A stretch of DNA of 64,000 nucleotides from Cryomorpha sp963741985 (lineage in GTDB: Bacteria; Bacteroidota; Bacteroidia; Flavobacteriales_D; Cryomorphaceae), in NCBI GenBank assembly GCA_963741985.1, contig CAVUKD010000002.1, positions 496,001 to 560,000 on the forward strand, given 5' to 3'. Each line of letters opens with the position of its first letter. Position 1 is the first letter of the stretch. This document shows positions 18,649 to 27,841 of this stretch, in pieces. A model generated the notes under the pieces. The model saw only the letters and a list, made by a program, of their open reading frames with translations. It did no database searches and was not told the origin of the DNA. Both the position numbers and the translations under genes were made by a program.

Positions 18649-19725
18649 TTATTTTCCCATAAAATATTCATTCTCCCCATAAAACTTATCTCTCAACCTA
18701 AAAGTCAAATCATTTATCATCGCTAAATCCGGCACATCAGGCAGTGATGAATGCTCAAATACCATTTCCATTTCCGCTTTCTTCTCATCCGCCATTTCGA
18801 GTAGTTCTTCGTATTCGTACTTCCCCGATTTTATATCAAGCAGGAACTCCCTGTTAGGGCGTCGGACATTGACCTTATGTTCCTTTCCTATTTCGATTGC
18901 CATTTCCAAAAGCCGGAACACGTGCATCATATTCTTTGAATCATAGTTCTTGCCATGGCTTTTCGTATTCTCATAACGATCATCGTTTCGCTTCGCCACC
19001 CATTCCCAATATTCACGATATTCTTTGCAATAACTCGAATATCCATCCCGATTAAAATACAACAACGCTTCCTGCGTCGTCCCTTTCGGTATAGAACTTA
19101 AGCACACGTCGTTAGAATCATCACTCCTCACTATTCCGGCCATAATTGATTCTTCTGAATAATAGAGACCGTACACATCTTTCATGTGCTGTATATTCAC
19201 CAATCCACAGTTTTCCTGCCGCCATCCTTTTATTTCCAAATACTTGGAAAGTGGAATCGCGCCCTGCTCATAGTTCACGTAGCAATAAGACAAAATTCCT
19301 TTCCTTTCTTTAGCCACGGGATTTACGATTTTCTTTTTTAGACCCTTTGCTTTTTTTATTTGCGATAAAGCAAAATTGCCAAAAGTACTTCCACAGCGTT
19401 TTGACAATATATGCTTTGAGTTTATTTCTGATAAATAAGGATGCTTATAGATAATCGCCGATTCAGGGGTATTCAGAAGTTCAAGAATGTTGGGGTTATT
19501 TACAGAAAGTAATTCCATAAATCGGCCAAACTCATAAAACACAACATCATTTGTTTCATTATTTACCTGCGGCGTATAATTCAAGCTATAAAATTCCGCT
19601 TTCGGTAAAAGAAAAACACCCTTAATATCCGTATCGGAAGCAGGTGTTTCCAGTCCATACGCCCTGCTGCCACTTATACATTCAAGTAGAATTAAACTGT
19701 TAATTCTTAAATCTTCTACAGTCAT
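18649..19725 (-). CDS. RlaP-like nucleotidyltransferase (PF10127/COG3541 type), second gene of pair
   Basis: 358 residues. The N-terminus carries the nucleotidyltransferase signature ECISGSRAYGL followed by TPASDTDIKGVFLLP (GS, then D.D). Family regions such as FGRFMELLSVNNPNILELL and SHGKNYDSKNMMHVFRLLEM follow; the latter is a conserved His/Asn helix of the RlaP/YcgL group. These enzymes are predicted polymerase-beta-type nucleotidyltransferases, and RlaP members are linked to RNA repair. It shares one base with the end of the preceding gene (TGATG), so the two are co-translated. Confidence 0.8.
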   Translation of the reverse strand: MTVEDLRINSLILLECISGSRAYGLETPASDTDIKGVFLLPKAEFYSLNYTPQVNNETNDVVFYEFGRFMELLSVNNPNILELLNTPESAIIYKHPYLSEINSKHILSKRCGSTFGNFALSQIKKAKGLKKKIVNPVAKERKGILSYCYVNYEQGAIPLSKYLEIKGWRQENCGLVNIQHMKDVYGLYYSEESIMAGIVRSDDSNDVCLSSIPKGTTQEALLYFNRDGYSSYCKEYREYWEWVAKRNDDRYENTKSHGKNYDSKNMMHVFRLLEMAIEIGKEHKVNVRRPNREFLLDIKSGKYEYEELLEMADEKKAEMEMVFEHSSLPDVPDLAMINDLTFRLRDKFYGENEYFMGK

Positions 19726-20492
19726 CAGTTATCCAAAGCATTTATGAAAAAGGAATTCAGGTCGCTCATTTTCCCTTTAGATGAAGGGAGTTTGTTCGCC
19801 TCTCTATCGGCTCTGTCGATGTTAGCCTTCATAAACTGGATTAAATCTTCCTCTCCGCTGTGCAGATATGATTCACTAATCGTAGTTTTCAGTTCAATGA
19901 GCTCGCTTATCCTATTGGTTAGTTCTGCTTTCAGATTCAACCCGTTCAGCATTTTACCAAACTCTATAGGGGGCATCTCCTCTCGTTCCAAAATCCACAA
20001 ACACGCCACCGAAGACCTCAGCGCGTAAAAAAACTTCTTGAGTTTGTATTCCTCGCTAGTTGACAAGTCCTCATATATCTTCTTTGCCATACTTAAATAA
20101 TGGTGCATGGTGGCAATTCTCGAATACATGGTTTTGGCAAGCGTATGTATCCCTTCCAAAAAGTCATCATTGACTTTGTAGATTATTGGCGACTGAATCC
20201 GCTCCAGCAACGGAGGATTTGATTTCCCGAGCAATCTCAAACTCTTACGCAAATCCCACCCGCTTATATCAATTTCATTATTCTCAAGAAAAAGCTCAAT
20301 AGTATCCTTGCCTTCCGACAAACTTAAATACCAATCTTTCTCGTGCATATATATCACCCGAACGTCATAGTCACTATCGGGAGATGGAAAACCCCATGCT
20401 CTCGAACCCGTTTCGCAAGCAAGAAGAATAGTAATCCCTTTTTCCTTCTCAAGCTCAATCAAGTACTTTCTAATCTTTTCTTCCATCGGCAT
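19725..20492 (-). CDS. RlaP-like nucleotidyltransferase, first gene of pair
   Basis: 255 residues. LACETGSRAWGFPSPDSDYD gives the GS...D.D active-site motif, and DISGWDLRKSLRLLGKSNPP is the second conserved block of the RlaP/PF10127 family. The C-terminal half is helical, with a Lys/Arg-rich stretch. It differs strongly in sequence from its neighbour, so this is not a recent duplication. Starts at 20492 and 20486 are both possible. No RNA ligase or phosphatase gene of the kind reported with RlaP is seen nearby. Confidence 0.8.
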   Translation of the reverse strand: MPMEEKIRKYLIELEKEKGITILLACETGSRAWGFPSPDSDYDVRVIYMHEKDWYLSLSEGKDTIELFLENNEIDISGWDLRKSLRLLGKSNPPLLERIQSPIIYKVNDDFLEGIHTLAKTMYSRIATMHHYLSMAKKIYEDLSTSEEYKLKKFFYALRSSVACLWILEREEMPPIEFGKMLNGLNLKAELTNRISELIELKTTISESYLHSGEEDLIQFMKANIDRADREANKLPSSKGKMSDLNSFFINALDN

Positions 20493-20983
20493 AGCGTGAT
20501 CTTGGTTTGTTAATATATTTCATTTCAGCGTCAGCTAAGATAGCTGTTTGATTTATCATAAACAGATCAGGATAATTATGTAGATAAGGCAATTTAGTAG
20601 AAGACATAAATAATTCTCCTAAAAGATGATTGGAGCACCAAGAGAATCCCCCACTCCCAATTCCCAACGAAAACTGATCTCCCAAATCAGGGCGATTTGA
20701 GAGGCAGGTTATTCTTATCATAAAAAATATAGATGGTTGGCCCTCCTCCTAATGCATGAACGGATCCGAAGATAGCCGTGAAAATAATAAGCATTATGAT
20801 TCGCATGATATTCTACGTTTTTCGGCTGTCTACTCCAATTATTGAGCCACTATTCGTCCTATCCTGTCAGGCACAGCTTCGATGCATCGCGAGGTGATAA
20901 ATTAGGACGGAGTTCTCTCATGTGGATTTTAAAGAATTGCCCCCCCCGCATTATATACGCAGGGAACCGGAGAAATATAAATT
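20493..20983. other. Intergenic, no convincing gene
   Basis: 491 bases. A minus-strand open frame at 20470-20721 overlaps the nucleotidyltransferase start and looks like chance. I see no RNA gene or repeat shared with other parts of the window. Confidence 0.4.
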
Positions 20984-21478
20984 TCATCTACCTCTGTAAA
21001 AAGCAAACACCTTCTTACCGGCACCGACCTGTCTCTCCAGATACCGCAAAAGCCTACATGCCTTTTGGTATGAAGGGTGCCATTCCTCGGGAAACGTATC
21101 CATGAAATAATGCAATTCTTTGATTTTTCCATTTGGCTCGGTGAATTCAACCATAAGTGAGGCACCATCACAGATAAAGACTACATCGTGTGTTTCATTA
21201 AACTCTTCACTAACCTCCACCCATGTATCGGGTTTTGCGTACCGCTCAAAGTAGTTTTTGAGTTTGTGTGCATCAACGTCCACTTTTTTCCAGCCCGGCG
21301 TATCGCCAATGGTTAAAGTGTCCGGCATTTCAGGCAAGAACATGCCCGGCAGTTCACTTTCGCGGTAGTACAGCTCCCAGGGATTCCGATCTTTGAGAAT
21401 CATAAAATCCCAAACGGTATCGGCATGATAGGCGTGCCAACCGATCATAAAATAGTCTGTGGTTTCTATTGTTTCCAT
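20984..21478 (-). CDS. Hypothetical protein, 164 residues
   Basis: The protein begins METIETTDYFMIGWHAYHAD and is rich in Trp, Tyr and Glu. No signal peptide or membrane segment is visible, and I do not recognise the family. The reading is continuous and composition is like that of neighbouring genes, supporting a real cytoplasmic protein. It is divergent from the HNH nuclease gene at 21613. Confidence 0.6.
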   Translation of the reverse strand: METIETTDYFMIGWHAYHADTVWDFMILKDRNPWELYYRESELPGMFLPEMPDTLTIGDTPGWKKVDVDAHKLKNYFERYAKPDTWVEVSEEFNETHDVVFICDGASLMVEFTEPNGKIKELHYFMDTFPEEWHPSYQKACRLLRYLERQVGAGKKVFAFYRGR

Positions 21479-21612
21479 CTTGCGAAGAAAAGGGTTTTGG
21501 GTGGGATGGTCTCTATCGTCGGCAATCGGCTGACAATTTCAAAAGCCGGGTGGATCGTCTGTCTCAGTCAAAATCGAGTATCTTAGCCATCCATTATCCC
21601 TAACTTCCTCCC

Positions 21613-22506
21613 GTGATCAATGCCCTCTTCCACCTAAAACGCGCCAACGGAAAGGCACCGCATAAGCCCATCCTTCTGCTGGCGCTGATTCAGGAGATTG
21701 CCGAAGGGCGCATAACCAACAACCGCGTTTTGATCACCCCTGAGCTTATTGCCTCCTTTCGGGAAATATGGTCGCGGCTGGTAACCGGCCATTGGGACTG
21801 CAAGTTCTTCCTCCCCTTTTACCACCTAAGCAATGACAAACCGAAGTTCTGGTTTCTCAATCTCGAACCGGGCGCGGCTGTGGCACTTACTTCATCGTAT
21901 TCGCCAAAGAGCATTACAGCATTGAAGGACGGTGTACGGTATGCGTACTTTGCGGATTGGCTGTGGGATTTTCTCCAAACCAGCGGCAAACGGGAATCTC
22001 TCAGAACACAACTCCTCGACCACTACTTTCCGGGCGGGCGGCTCCATCGCGATGAGCTACTCCGCTCCACCGAAGCCTATCTCCATCAGCTCGAACTCGA
22101 CTTTGAGAATAACATCGCCGCCGATAAATTGCCCAATACCTACCGCCTTATAGAACGCGAAGCGCGCTGTGCCATCTTCAAATCCCGCATTCCGCAGATC
22201 TACAATTACACTTGCGCCATATCCCGTCAGCGGATAACTACCACAGCCGATGTGCAGATGATCGACGCGTGTCATATCCGCCCGTGGAGCCAAACAAAAG
22301 ATGACTCCATCCAAAACGGCATCGCCCTCACCCCTACCATCCATCGGGCATTCGATAGAGGTATTATCCGCATCCATGCCGATTATACGGTTGCTGTCTC
22401 GGACGAGATTACCGAAAATGAAAACTCGCCTTTTCGTTTGAAGCAATTTGAGGGGAAAAGGATTTTGCTGCCTGAGCGGGAGGAATGGTGGCCGTGGTTT
22501 GGGTGA
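21613..22506 (+). CDS. HNH endonuclease (HNH_2 type) with N-terminal sensing domain
   Basis: 297 residues, with a GTG start at 21613. The N-terminal half (HLKRANGKAPHKPILLLALI, then FREIWSRLV and PFYHLSNDKPKFWFL) is the domain commonly found before restriction-type HNH modules in stand-alone nucleases. The C-terminal HNH_2 domain reads IDACHIRPWSQTKDDSIQNG and ALTPTIHRAFDRGII. The His of ACHI and the Asn and His that follow form the expected active site. These proteins are predicted modification-dependent restriction enzymes. G+C is higher than in the defence island downstream. Confidence 0.85.
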   Translation: MINALFHLKRANGKAPHKPILLLALIQEIAEGRITNNRVLITPELIASFREIWSRLVTGHWDCKFFLPFYHLSNDKPKFWFLNLEPGAAVALTSSYSPKSITALKDGVRYAYFADWLWDFLQTSGKRESLRTQLLDHYFPGGRLHRDELLRSTEAYLHQLELDFENNIAADKLPNTYRLIEREARCAIFKSRIPQIYNYTCAISRQRITTTADVQMIDACHIRPWSQTKDDSIQNGIALTPTIHRAFDRGIIRIHADYTVAVSDEITENENSPFRLKQFEGKRILLPEREEWWPWFG

Positions 22507-22745
22507 AGGAATATAACGAATGTACTCAATATCCCTTCCTGCCTTCACTGAATATCCTGATGCTTGCCCACCATAGCCAGAGTATATCGCGGAAACACCT
22601 TATTACCTAATCTTGAAAAGACGAAACCCATTTCATCCTACCATTTTCGATTCGTCATTCCTCGGTTATTAAAATCATATGTAGAATTGGTACAATAGCT
22701 TGCAATAGAATAAAATCCTTTTTTGCCATCTTTTAAAAGCTCGGG

Positions 22746-22935
22746 TTAGGTCGGTACTGGCACAAATCGAACCGATACACATGGCACGGTTTAAACCGAA
22801 ATGACCGGCACAAATCGAAACGGTACAAATTGAATTGCAAGGTGGCACAATTAGAACCGAAAATAATGGCACAGTTTGACCGAAATGACCGGCACTAATA
22901 AACCGAAATGGGTGGCACAATTTGAACCGGAATAG
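22746..22935. repeat. Degenerate direct repeats of a GGCACAA(W)TNGAACCG motif
   Basis: At least seven imperfect copies of the type GGCACAATTTGAACCG(AAATG) lie within 190 bases, alternating with AACCGAAATGACCGGCAC. They are the only feature in the gap between the HNH gene and the HRDC-like fragment (22507-23053). Multiple short repeats of this kind are found at the ends of IS21-type elements, but no transposase gene is here, so a relic terminus is only a guess. Confidence 0.6.
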
Positions 22936-23053
22936 CCATATCGTACATCTTACAAATCCTGCTTGCATTTCCCGCAAGGATGTTATATATTGAACCGCCC
23001 AAAAGTGTGAGATGATTCATTTTCAGGGTGTGAGTTTAACCAAACCGCTTGCT

Positions 23054-23242
23054 ATGAAGGTTAAAGTTTTTAAAGTCCGCCTGGGCGAAGCATACCGCGA
23101 ACAAGATCAAAAAGTAATCGACGACTTCTTAATGCAAGTAGAAGTAGCACATACCAACTCAGGTGTGGTTTCAGGGTACTGTGCGTACTGGACAATGATC
23201 ATTCTGTATGTCGAAAAGCCGGATGAAGAAGGAAAGCACTGA
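23054..23242 (+). CDS. Stand-alone N-terminal domain of the HRDC-protein family
   Basis: 62 residues from the ATG at 23054: MKVKVFKVRLGEAYREQDQK, then VIDDFLMQVEVAHTNSGVVS and AYWTMIILYVEKPDEEGKH. It aligns by eye along its whole length with residues 1-57 of the protein at 13699-14184, then stops with no linker or HRDC domain. It may be a working short form or the remains of a full gene. It sits just before the second copy of the 57-residue membrane protein. Confidence 0.6.
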   Translation: MKVKVFKVRLGEAYREQDQKVIDDFLMQVEVAHTNSGVVSGYCAYWTMIILYVEKPDEEGKH

Positions 23243-23289
23243 CGGAGGCGACACCCGCTATTCTACCCGAAAACAGTTATCTTGCCCCT

Positions 23290-23463
23290 ATGAAACTCAA
23301 AAGTATTTTTGGCGCCATACTCACGGTACTTGGCGCAGCGGGATTGGTATACGCCGCGGTGCTTTATGTAAATGATTCAGGATCGCTGCGCGCGCTGCTG
23401 GTATATGGTATATTGGGATTGATCTTTTTTCTGGCGGGGATTAAGTTGATACGGGGGTTGTGA
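23290..23463 (+). CDS. Small membrane protein, copy 2 (57 residues)
   Basis: MKLKSIFGAILTVLGAAGLV, then YAAVLYVNDSGSLRALLVYG, ending GIKLIRGL. It differs from copy 1 (16859-17032) at a few residues, nearly all in the first membrane helix; the second half is identical at the base level apart from one or two positions. The same leader (ATCTTGCCCCT) precedes the start. This pattern suggests a fairly recent duplication or gene conversion. Confidence 0.7.
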   Translation: MKLKSIFGAILTVLGAAGLVYAAVLYVNDSGSLRALLVYGILGLIFFLAGIKLIRGL

Positions 23464-23596
23464 AAGGGTAAGTTGATTTAGGCTACTCCAGCTTGTCAGA
23501 TGCTGGGGAGTGGTTAAAGGATCCCAACGAGGTATAAAACTATACTAAATAATAGATTACATTAGTGGCAACTATCCTAACCTAAAACCTCAGCCT

Positions 23597-25102
23597 ATGA
23601 AATATGTGTTCTTATCTATTGTTTTTTTCATTTCTTCAATTTCCTTCGGTCAATTAACATGTAACATCAAAGGAATTGTTCCTACGTATTTGGGAAACGA
23701 CCTGTTAAAAGATACAGAAGTAACGCTCACCTCGATAAGTAAAGATGAGGGCGGATCTTACTTAGCCAAATTATCTACTGATGGAAAAGTCATTAATACT
23801 GATCTAAAAAAATTAGAAAAAATAGACTTTCAGCCTGATGATTTAGGCGAGTTTTGGTTAACTCAAATCATATATAATGGAGTCTATGATAATAGAGCCA
23901 AGAATGGTATCCAGTATGATTTGCGAAAAGAATTGGAAGATGATGCCATCGAGTATGTGAGTACTTTACAAAGTAATAATTTGCTCTTCAACGATAGTTA
24001 TCTAGAAAGCTACCTGTATTCACTGGCATTTAAAATTTACCCTGTTAGAGTACAAGATGGTCGTCCCGGGATATTAAACATCAAAATCGTTAAGAACACG
24101 GTTCCAAATGCGTATATTTTTCCGAATGGCACAATGTTTTTTACCACAGGGTTATTATCCACTATTAATTCGGAAGAGGAATTATTAGGGATTATGGCAC
24201 ATGAAATATCCCATTTTGTGCTAGATCATTCTGTAATCAATATTAACAAGGCCATCGAAAGACAAAAGAGAGCTGAATTTTGGGCAGCATTTGCAACAGG
24301 AGTTGCGGCAGCGGCAGACATATATTTAGCGAGCACGAACGAATATTATGTTCCTGGGGCTATCACATTGAGTACAGCAGTTCTCGCCTTTAGTATAGCC
24401 GATCAAGTTAAAGAGAGAATGGGACTGAAATATTCCCAAAATCAAGAGTACGAAGCTGATAAATGTGCTGTTGAATTGATGAAGTTCATTGACATGAATG
24501 AAACGGCTCTGTCATCTGCTCTTCTAAAAATAAAAGATTATAATATGCTCAATGGAAACTATTTTGCATTGACCGGCAATGGAACGCATCCGGGCATCGA
24601 TGATAGAATTGAACAAATGGGTGGTAAACCTTCAGAATTTTATAATAATGAATACGATAAAAAAATCTCTTTAGTGAATTCATTAAACGCTATAACTGAG
24701 TTTAACAATCACCACTTTGAGGCATGCGCGAACCTCGTAAATAGAAACATGAAATCGGGTGTAGCAACCGAAGATGACTATGTCCTGTTAGCAATGGTTA
24801 CCACCTATTTGTACAACACCGATGCGAAAAACAATGAAGCGCTTCAATTAGTAGAAAAAGCGAAAACACTAAATGTCTCTCCAAATATTAACATCCCGAA
24901 ACAAGAGGGGCTTATCTTAATTAGGTTAGGAAGAATGGAAGATGCGAAACAAAGTTTTATCGCCTACAAGAATGAAGTGAACCAAAGTATAAATGAGCTA
25001 ACGGTTATCAGAAGTGAAAGCTTTTGGGCATATTATTACACCTATTTAAGCAATGAGAAGGACTGGGCTTCGAAAATGATATACAAGGTGACTAAGCTTT
25101 AA
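23597..25102 (+). CDS. M48 family metalloprotease (secreted)
   Basis: 501 residues with a signal peptide (MKYVFLSIVFFISSISFG). The M48 peptidase domain has HEISH at 202-206 and a third zinc ligand in EYEAD at about 288. Before the active site, NAYIFPNGTMFFTTGLL is the classic substrate-edge strand of the family. The C-terminal about 160 residues look like TPR-type helices (EALQLVEKAKTLN, EDAKQSFIAYKNEV). It is a periplasmic or cell-surface protease, perhaps in protein quality control like BepA-type enzymes. It is followed by a 33-bp gap and another plus-strand gene. Confidence 0.85.
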   Translation: MKYVFLSIVFFISSISFGQLTCNIKGIVPTYLGNDLLKDTEVTLTSISKDEGGSYLAKLSTDGKVINTDLKKLEKIDFQPDDLGEFWLTQIIYNGVYDNRAKNGIQYDLRKELEDDAIEYVSTLQSNNLLFNDSYLESYLYSLAFKIYPVRVQDGRPGILNIKIVKNTVPNAYIFPNGTMFFTTGLLSTINSEEELLGIMAHEISHFVLDHSVININKAIERQKRAEFWAAFATGVAAAADIYLASTNEYYVPGAITLSTAVLAFSIADQVKERMGLKYSQNQEYEADKCAVELMKFIDMNETALSSALLKIKDYNMLNGNYFALTGNGTHPGIDDRIEQMGGKPSEFYNNEYDKKISLVNSLNAITEFNNHHFEACANLVNRNMKSGVATEDDYVLLAMVTTYLYNTDAKNNEALQLVEKAKTLNVSPNINIPKQEGLILIRLGRMEDAKQSFIAYKNEVNQSINELTVIRSESFWAYYYTYLSNEKDWASKMIYKVTKL

Positions 25103-25135
25103 GTCAATAGAAATAGTATAAGACATATTGATTCC

Positions 25136-26326
25136 ATGAAAAAATCAGCATACGGCAAACCAATCTTCATCAATGAATCGGCTCAAATCATGGCGCTTCA
25201 GAAGCTCGAGGTATTGGATGAACTTACCATTCAAAAACTAATTTTCACCCACCCCGAGTGTTTGCCGATTAGCGATATCGATGAGTCTTTCAATCCGATT
25301 ATTCCTGTATGCATGGAATTAAATACCACGGCAGGACCACTGGACATACTTATGGTTTCACCGAATGGGGAACTTACAATTGTGGAAACAAAGCTTTGGC
25401 GGAATCCTGATGCGCGAAGGGTTGTCATTGCACAGATATTAGATTATGCAAAAGAACTTTCAAACTGGACCTATTCCGACCTACAACGCGAAATAAACCG
25501 AAGGCTTAACGAAAAAGGAAATACTCTGTTTCAATTAGCACAATCGGCCCATCCAGAGCTTGTGCCTTCTGAATCTGATTTCGTTGATTCAGTGAGCCGC
25601 AACTTAGAGCACGGCAAATTTCTTTTACTCCTCGCAGGTGATGGTATCCGGGAGGGTGCCAAAGGTATCGTTGAGTTTTTAGACAATGTGGGCCACTTGA
25701 ACTTCGCTTTTGCAATGGTAGAACTCAACGTGTACAAAGGTGATGGCCTCGGCACTTTGGTTATTCCGAAGACCATTGTCAAAACCATTGAAATACCTAA
25801 ATTGAAAGTAGAAATACCTACTGGCTTTACCTTATCTAAAATAGAAAATTACGAAGAAGAACAGCCGACCGCCAGAACCGAAGAACAAGAGAAACGACGC
25901 AAATTCTATTTTAAATTCTGGCCTGAGTTGATTAAAGAATTGTCGTTTGATGACCCCGGTCAACCACTACCTTCTACGCCAACTTCTACAAACATCTATG
26001 TTTATCCCGGACAAATTAAACGATCATGGATTAGTGGTTATTTTTCAAAAAGCTTAGGTCGCGTAGGTGTATACTTTAGAGTGCAAGATGATGAGGCAGG
26101 TAATGCCATTTCCGATTTTCTCAAAGAATACAAAGACCTGATAATTGAAGGATTTGATGACTCAATTGAGATTGAATGGGAGCCGAGAATTGAAATAAGT
26201 CGTCGACTACCTTTGGAAGACATTTTTGCAAATGAAAATAGGGAAGCAATCAAAGGCTTCTTCAAATTTCATCTGAATGAATTTGTGAATGTGTTGCGTC
26301 CATTATTGAAGAAGATGGAGGAATGA
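25136..26326 (+). CDS. PD-(D/E)XK nuclease-like protein
   Basis: 396 residues. Near the N-terminus PLDILMVSPNGELTIVETKLW places Asp70 and the E84-x-K86 pair as in the PD-(D/E)XK nuclease core, followed by RNPDARRVVIAQILDYAKEL, a conserved helix of this family. The middle and C-terminal parts (SKIENYEEEQPTARTEEQEK, FYFKFWPELIKEL) resemble domains often labelled DUF4268. The role is unknown; restriction or defence is plausible. It is likely co-transcribed with the M48 protease gene just upstream. Confidence 0.7.
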   Translation: MKKSAYGKPIFINESAQIMALQKLEVLDELTIQKLIFTHPECLPISDIDESFNPIIPVCMELNTTAGPLDILMVSPNGELTIVETKLWRNPDARRVVIAQILDYAKELSNWTYSDLQREINRRLNEKGNTLFQLAQSAHPELVPSESDFVDSVSRNLEHGKFLLLLAGDGIREGAKGIVEFLDNVGHLNFAFAMVELNVYKGDGLGTLVIPKTIVKTIEIPKLKVEIPTGFTLSKIENYEEEQPTARTEEQEKRRKFYFKFWPELIKELSFDDPGQPLPSTPTSTNIYVYPGQIKRSWISGYFSKSLGRVGVYFRVQDDEAGNAISDFLKEYKDLIIEGFDDSIEIEWEPRIEISRRLPLEDIFANENREAIKGFFKFHLNEFVNVLRPLLKKMEE

Positions 26327-26385
26327 GAAAGAATGTAAAATCCAAACCTTAAATAATTGGAAATGGAAAAAGTAACAGATTATGA

Positions 26386-26835
26386 TCATATCGCGAATTC
26401 CTTTTTATACTTTTTCAGAAAGAAGTCCTCTCTTAAAACCTTTCGGAGGCTATTTTCTAAAAGGGTGATTGTTTTGCTTGGCAGGATGGAACCGTAATGA
26501 AAACCTGATACTTTTCCGTTGGATAATAGGATGCGGCAATCAAAGCTCGGACCATCCATTATCATTTCCCCTTCCACACATGCTATAGCATCTATTTCGG
26601 CTACGAGTGCATCGAGCTTTGTCAGTGTTTTTTTATTCACGGTGTGATCCCAATCGTCAATATCCTCCCGGATAGGCCTGCCTCCGGATCTACCCTTGGC
26701 TTTAAACTTCAGGTCTCCGTCACTGTAGCAGGTTATTCTTGCCGGAGGATAATCGCCAAAATATCCATATTCCAGATTCACTTCGATTGAATGCCACAAA
26801 CGATAGTGCTGGGTTACGTCTTCATTAATTTCCAT
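26386..26835 (-). CDS. Hypothetical protein, 149 residues
   Basis: The protein starts MEINEDVTQHYRLWHSIEVN and includes GRSGGRPIREDIDDWDHTVN and LLSNGKVSGFHYGSILPSKT. There is no signal peptide or membrane segment. I do not recognise the family; the pattern of short strands is like that of immunity-type or other orphan proteins, but nothing specific supports that. It is convergent with the nuclease-like gene. Confidence 0.55.
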   Translation of the reverse strand: MEINEDVTQHYRLWHSIEVNLEYGYFGDYPPARITCYSDGDLKFKAKGRSGGRPIREDIDDWDHTVNKKTLTKLDALVAEIDAIACVEGEMIMDGPSFDCRILLSNGKVSGFHYGSILPSKTITLLENSLRKVLREDFFLKKYKKEFAI

Positions 26836-26954
26836 AAGGCAAATAGTTGAATTTTATTGAAGATGGAATCTTCGTAGGCTCTGTCTTTCTTGTTTCCATT
26901 GTGCAAATAAAAGGGATGGGAGCGTAATGTATTTACGTTATGAAAGGTTTATGA

Positions 26955-27179
26955 TTGCTGAATGAAGTTGAAGTGAAAGAGATTTTGCTACCGAAGAGGG
27001 TGGGTGACCGAAGTGTGCAAGAGTTTGGAACCTTCAAAAGCTCAAGGTTCATTCACCTGAAGAGACTAGCCCAGACAAAACCCAATACCTGGCAGGAACT
27101 CCGCGCAGTGGTTGGTTTTACCGAGCATAAGCCGGAGAACTATGGCGATGAAGTGTTGGGGATTTTGGAGGGGTTTTGA
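26955..27179 (+). pseudogene. HRDC-domain fragment, copy 3
   Basis: The last 40 codons (27058-27179) read HLKRLAQTKPNTWQELRAVV, then GFTEHKPENYGDEVLGILEGF, clearly the C-terminus of the HRDC family at 13699-14184. It is more diverged than copy 2. The preceding stretch (NEVEVKEILLPKRVGDRSV) does not match the family, and the start codon is not convincing. It ends 42 bp before the end of the convergent HEPN gene. Confidence 0.65.
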
Positions 27180-27220
27180 GGTTACGATGGTAAATTTAAC
27201 CTCCTATGTATTTGAAGAAC

Positions 27221-27841
27221 TTAATTTATGAATTTCTCCAATGAAACCAATGCTTTTTCAAGATTTTGAAATATTAATATCTTCATCTCATTGATTCTCT
27301 TATTACTCAGTGGTCTTTGGCGCCTTCTACCTGTCTTATCGTCTATAATTTCAATATGTGTGAAATCGTTTCGAGTTTGGTAGACAACATCAAATCCCGT
27401 CCCTATCGAATAATAATCTCCACCTTTATCAATCAAATGCCAATATTTTTGCCGTTCTAATCCCTTGTCCTTCCTATTAATAATTGTTTCATCCAACTTT
27501 TCCTGTATAAGGATCAATAAGAAATTATCAAAACACTTCAACGCGGAATCTGTCCAGCCGGCTAATCTGAATCCATATAAATCTCTCGATCGAAAAACGG
27601 TGTGGATACATGTCTTGGCAAATTCATTGGCGCTCTTATAGCTTCCTGTTAAAAATTCTTGAATATTTTCTGTCGGATTACGCCGAATTAAATCTCCATA
27701 TAAATGCTCCACATAATGTTCTTCAAGTGCCTTTAACTGATCTTGAACAGATGTTGTCAAATAGACCATCACGTAATCCTGAGTAGAATTCACTGCTTCC
27801 AAAGAAGTGTTGAGTTCGTGCCTAAGTTCTGTAAAACTCAT
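27221..27841 (-). CDS. HEPN-like protein, last gene of the reverse-transcriptase cassette
   Basis: 206 residues, mostly helical, with VVYQTRNDFTHIEII near the end. R157-x4-H162 has the spacing of the HEPN ribonuclease active site, and a preceding acidic residue (D151) fits. Upstream helices (YGFRLAGWTDSALKCFDNFL) carry a charged helix typical of HEPN folds. The start overlaps the stop of the reverse-transcriptase gene by 4 bp (ATGA), so the two proteins are made together. A role as the toxic effector of an abortive-infection system is inference; the family is not one I can name. Confidence 0.65.
   Translation of the reverse strand: MSFTELRHELNTSLEAVNSTQDYVMVYLTTSVQDQLKALEEHYVEHLYGDLIRRNPTENIQEFLTGSYKSANEFAKTCIHTVFRSRDLYGFRLAGWTDSALKCFDNFLLILIQEKLDETIINRKDKGLERQKYWHLIDKGGDYYSIGTGFDVVYQTRNDFTHIEIIDDKTGRRRQRPLSNKRINEMKILIFQNLEKALVSLEKFIN

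Noticed and set aside
20470..20721. Minus-strand 83-codon frame
   Set aside because: Overlaps the start of the RlaP-like gene in another frame and shows no protein-like pattern.
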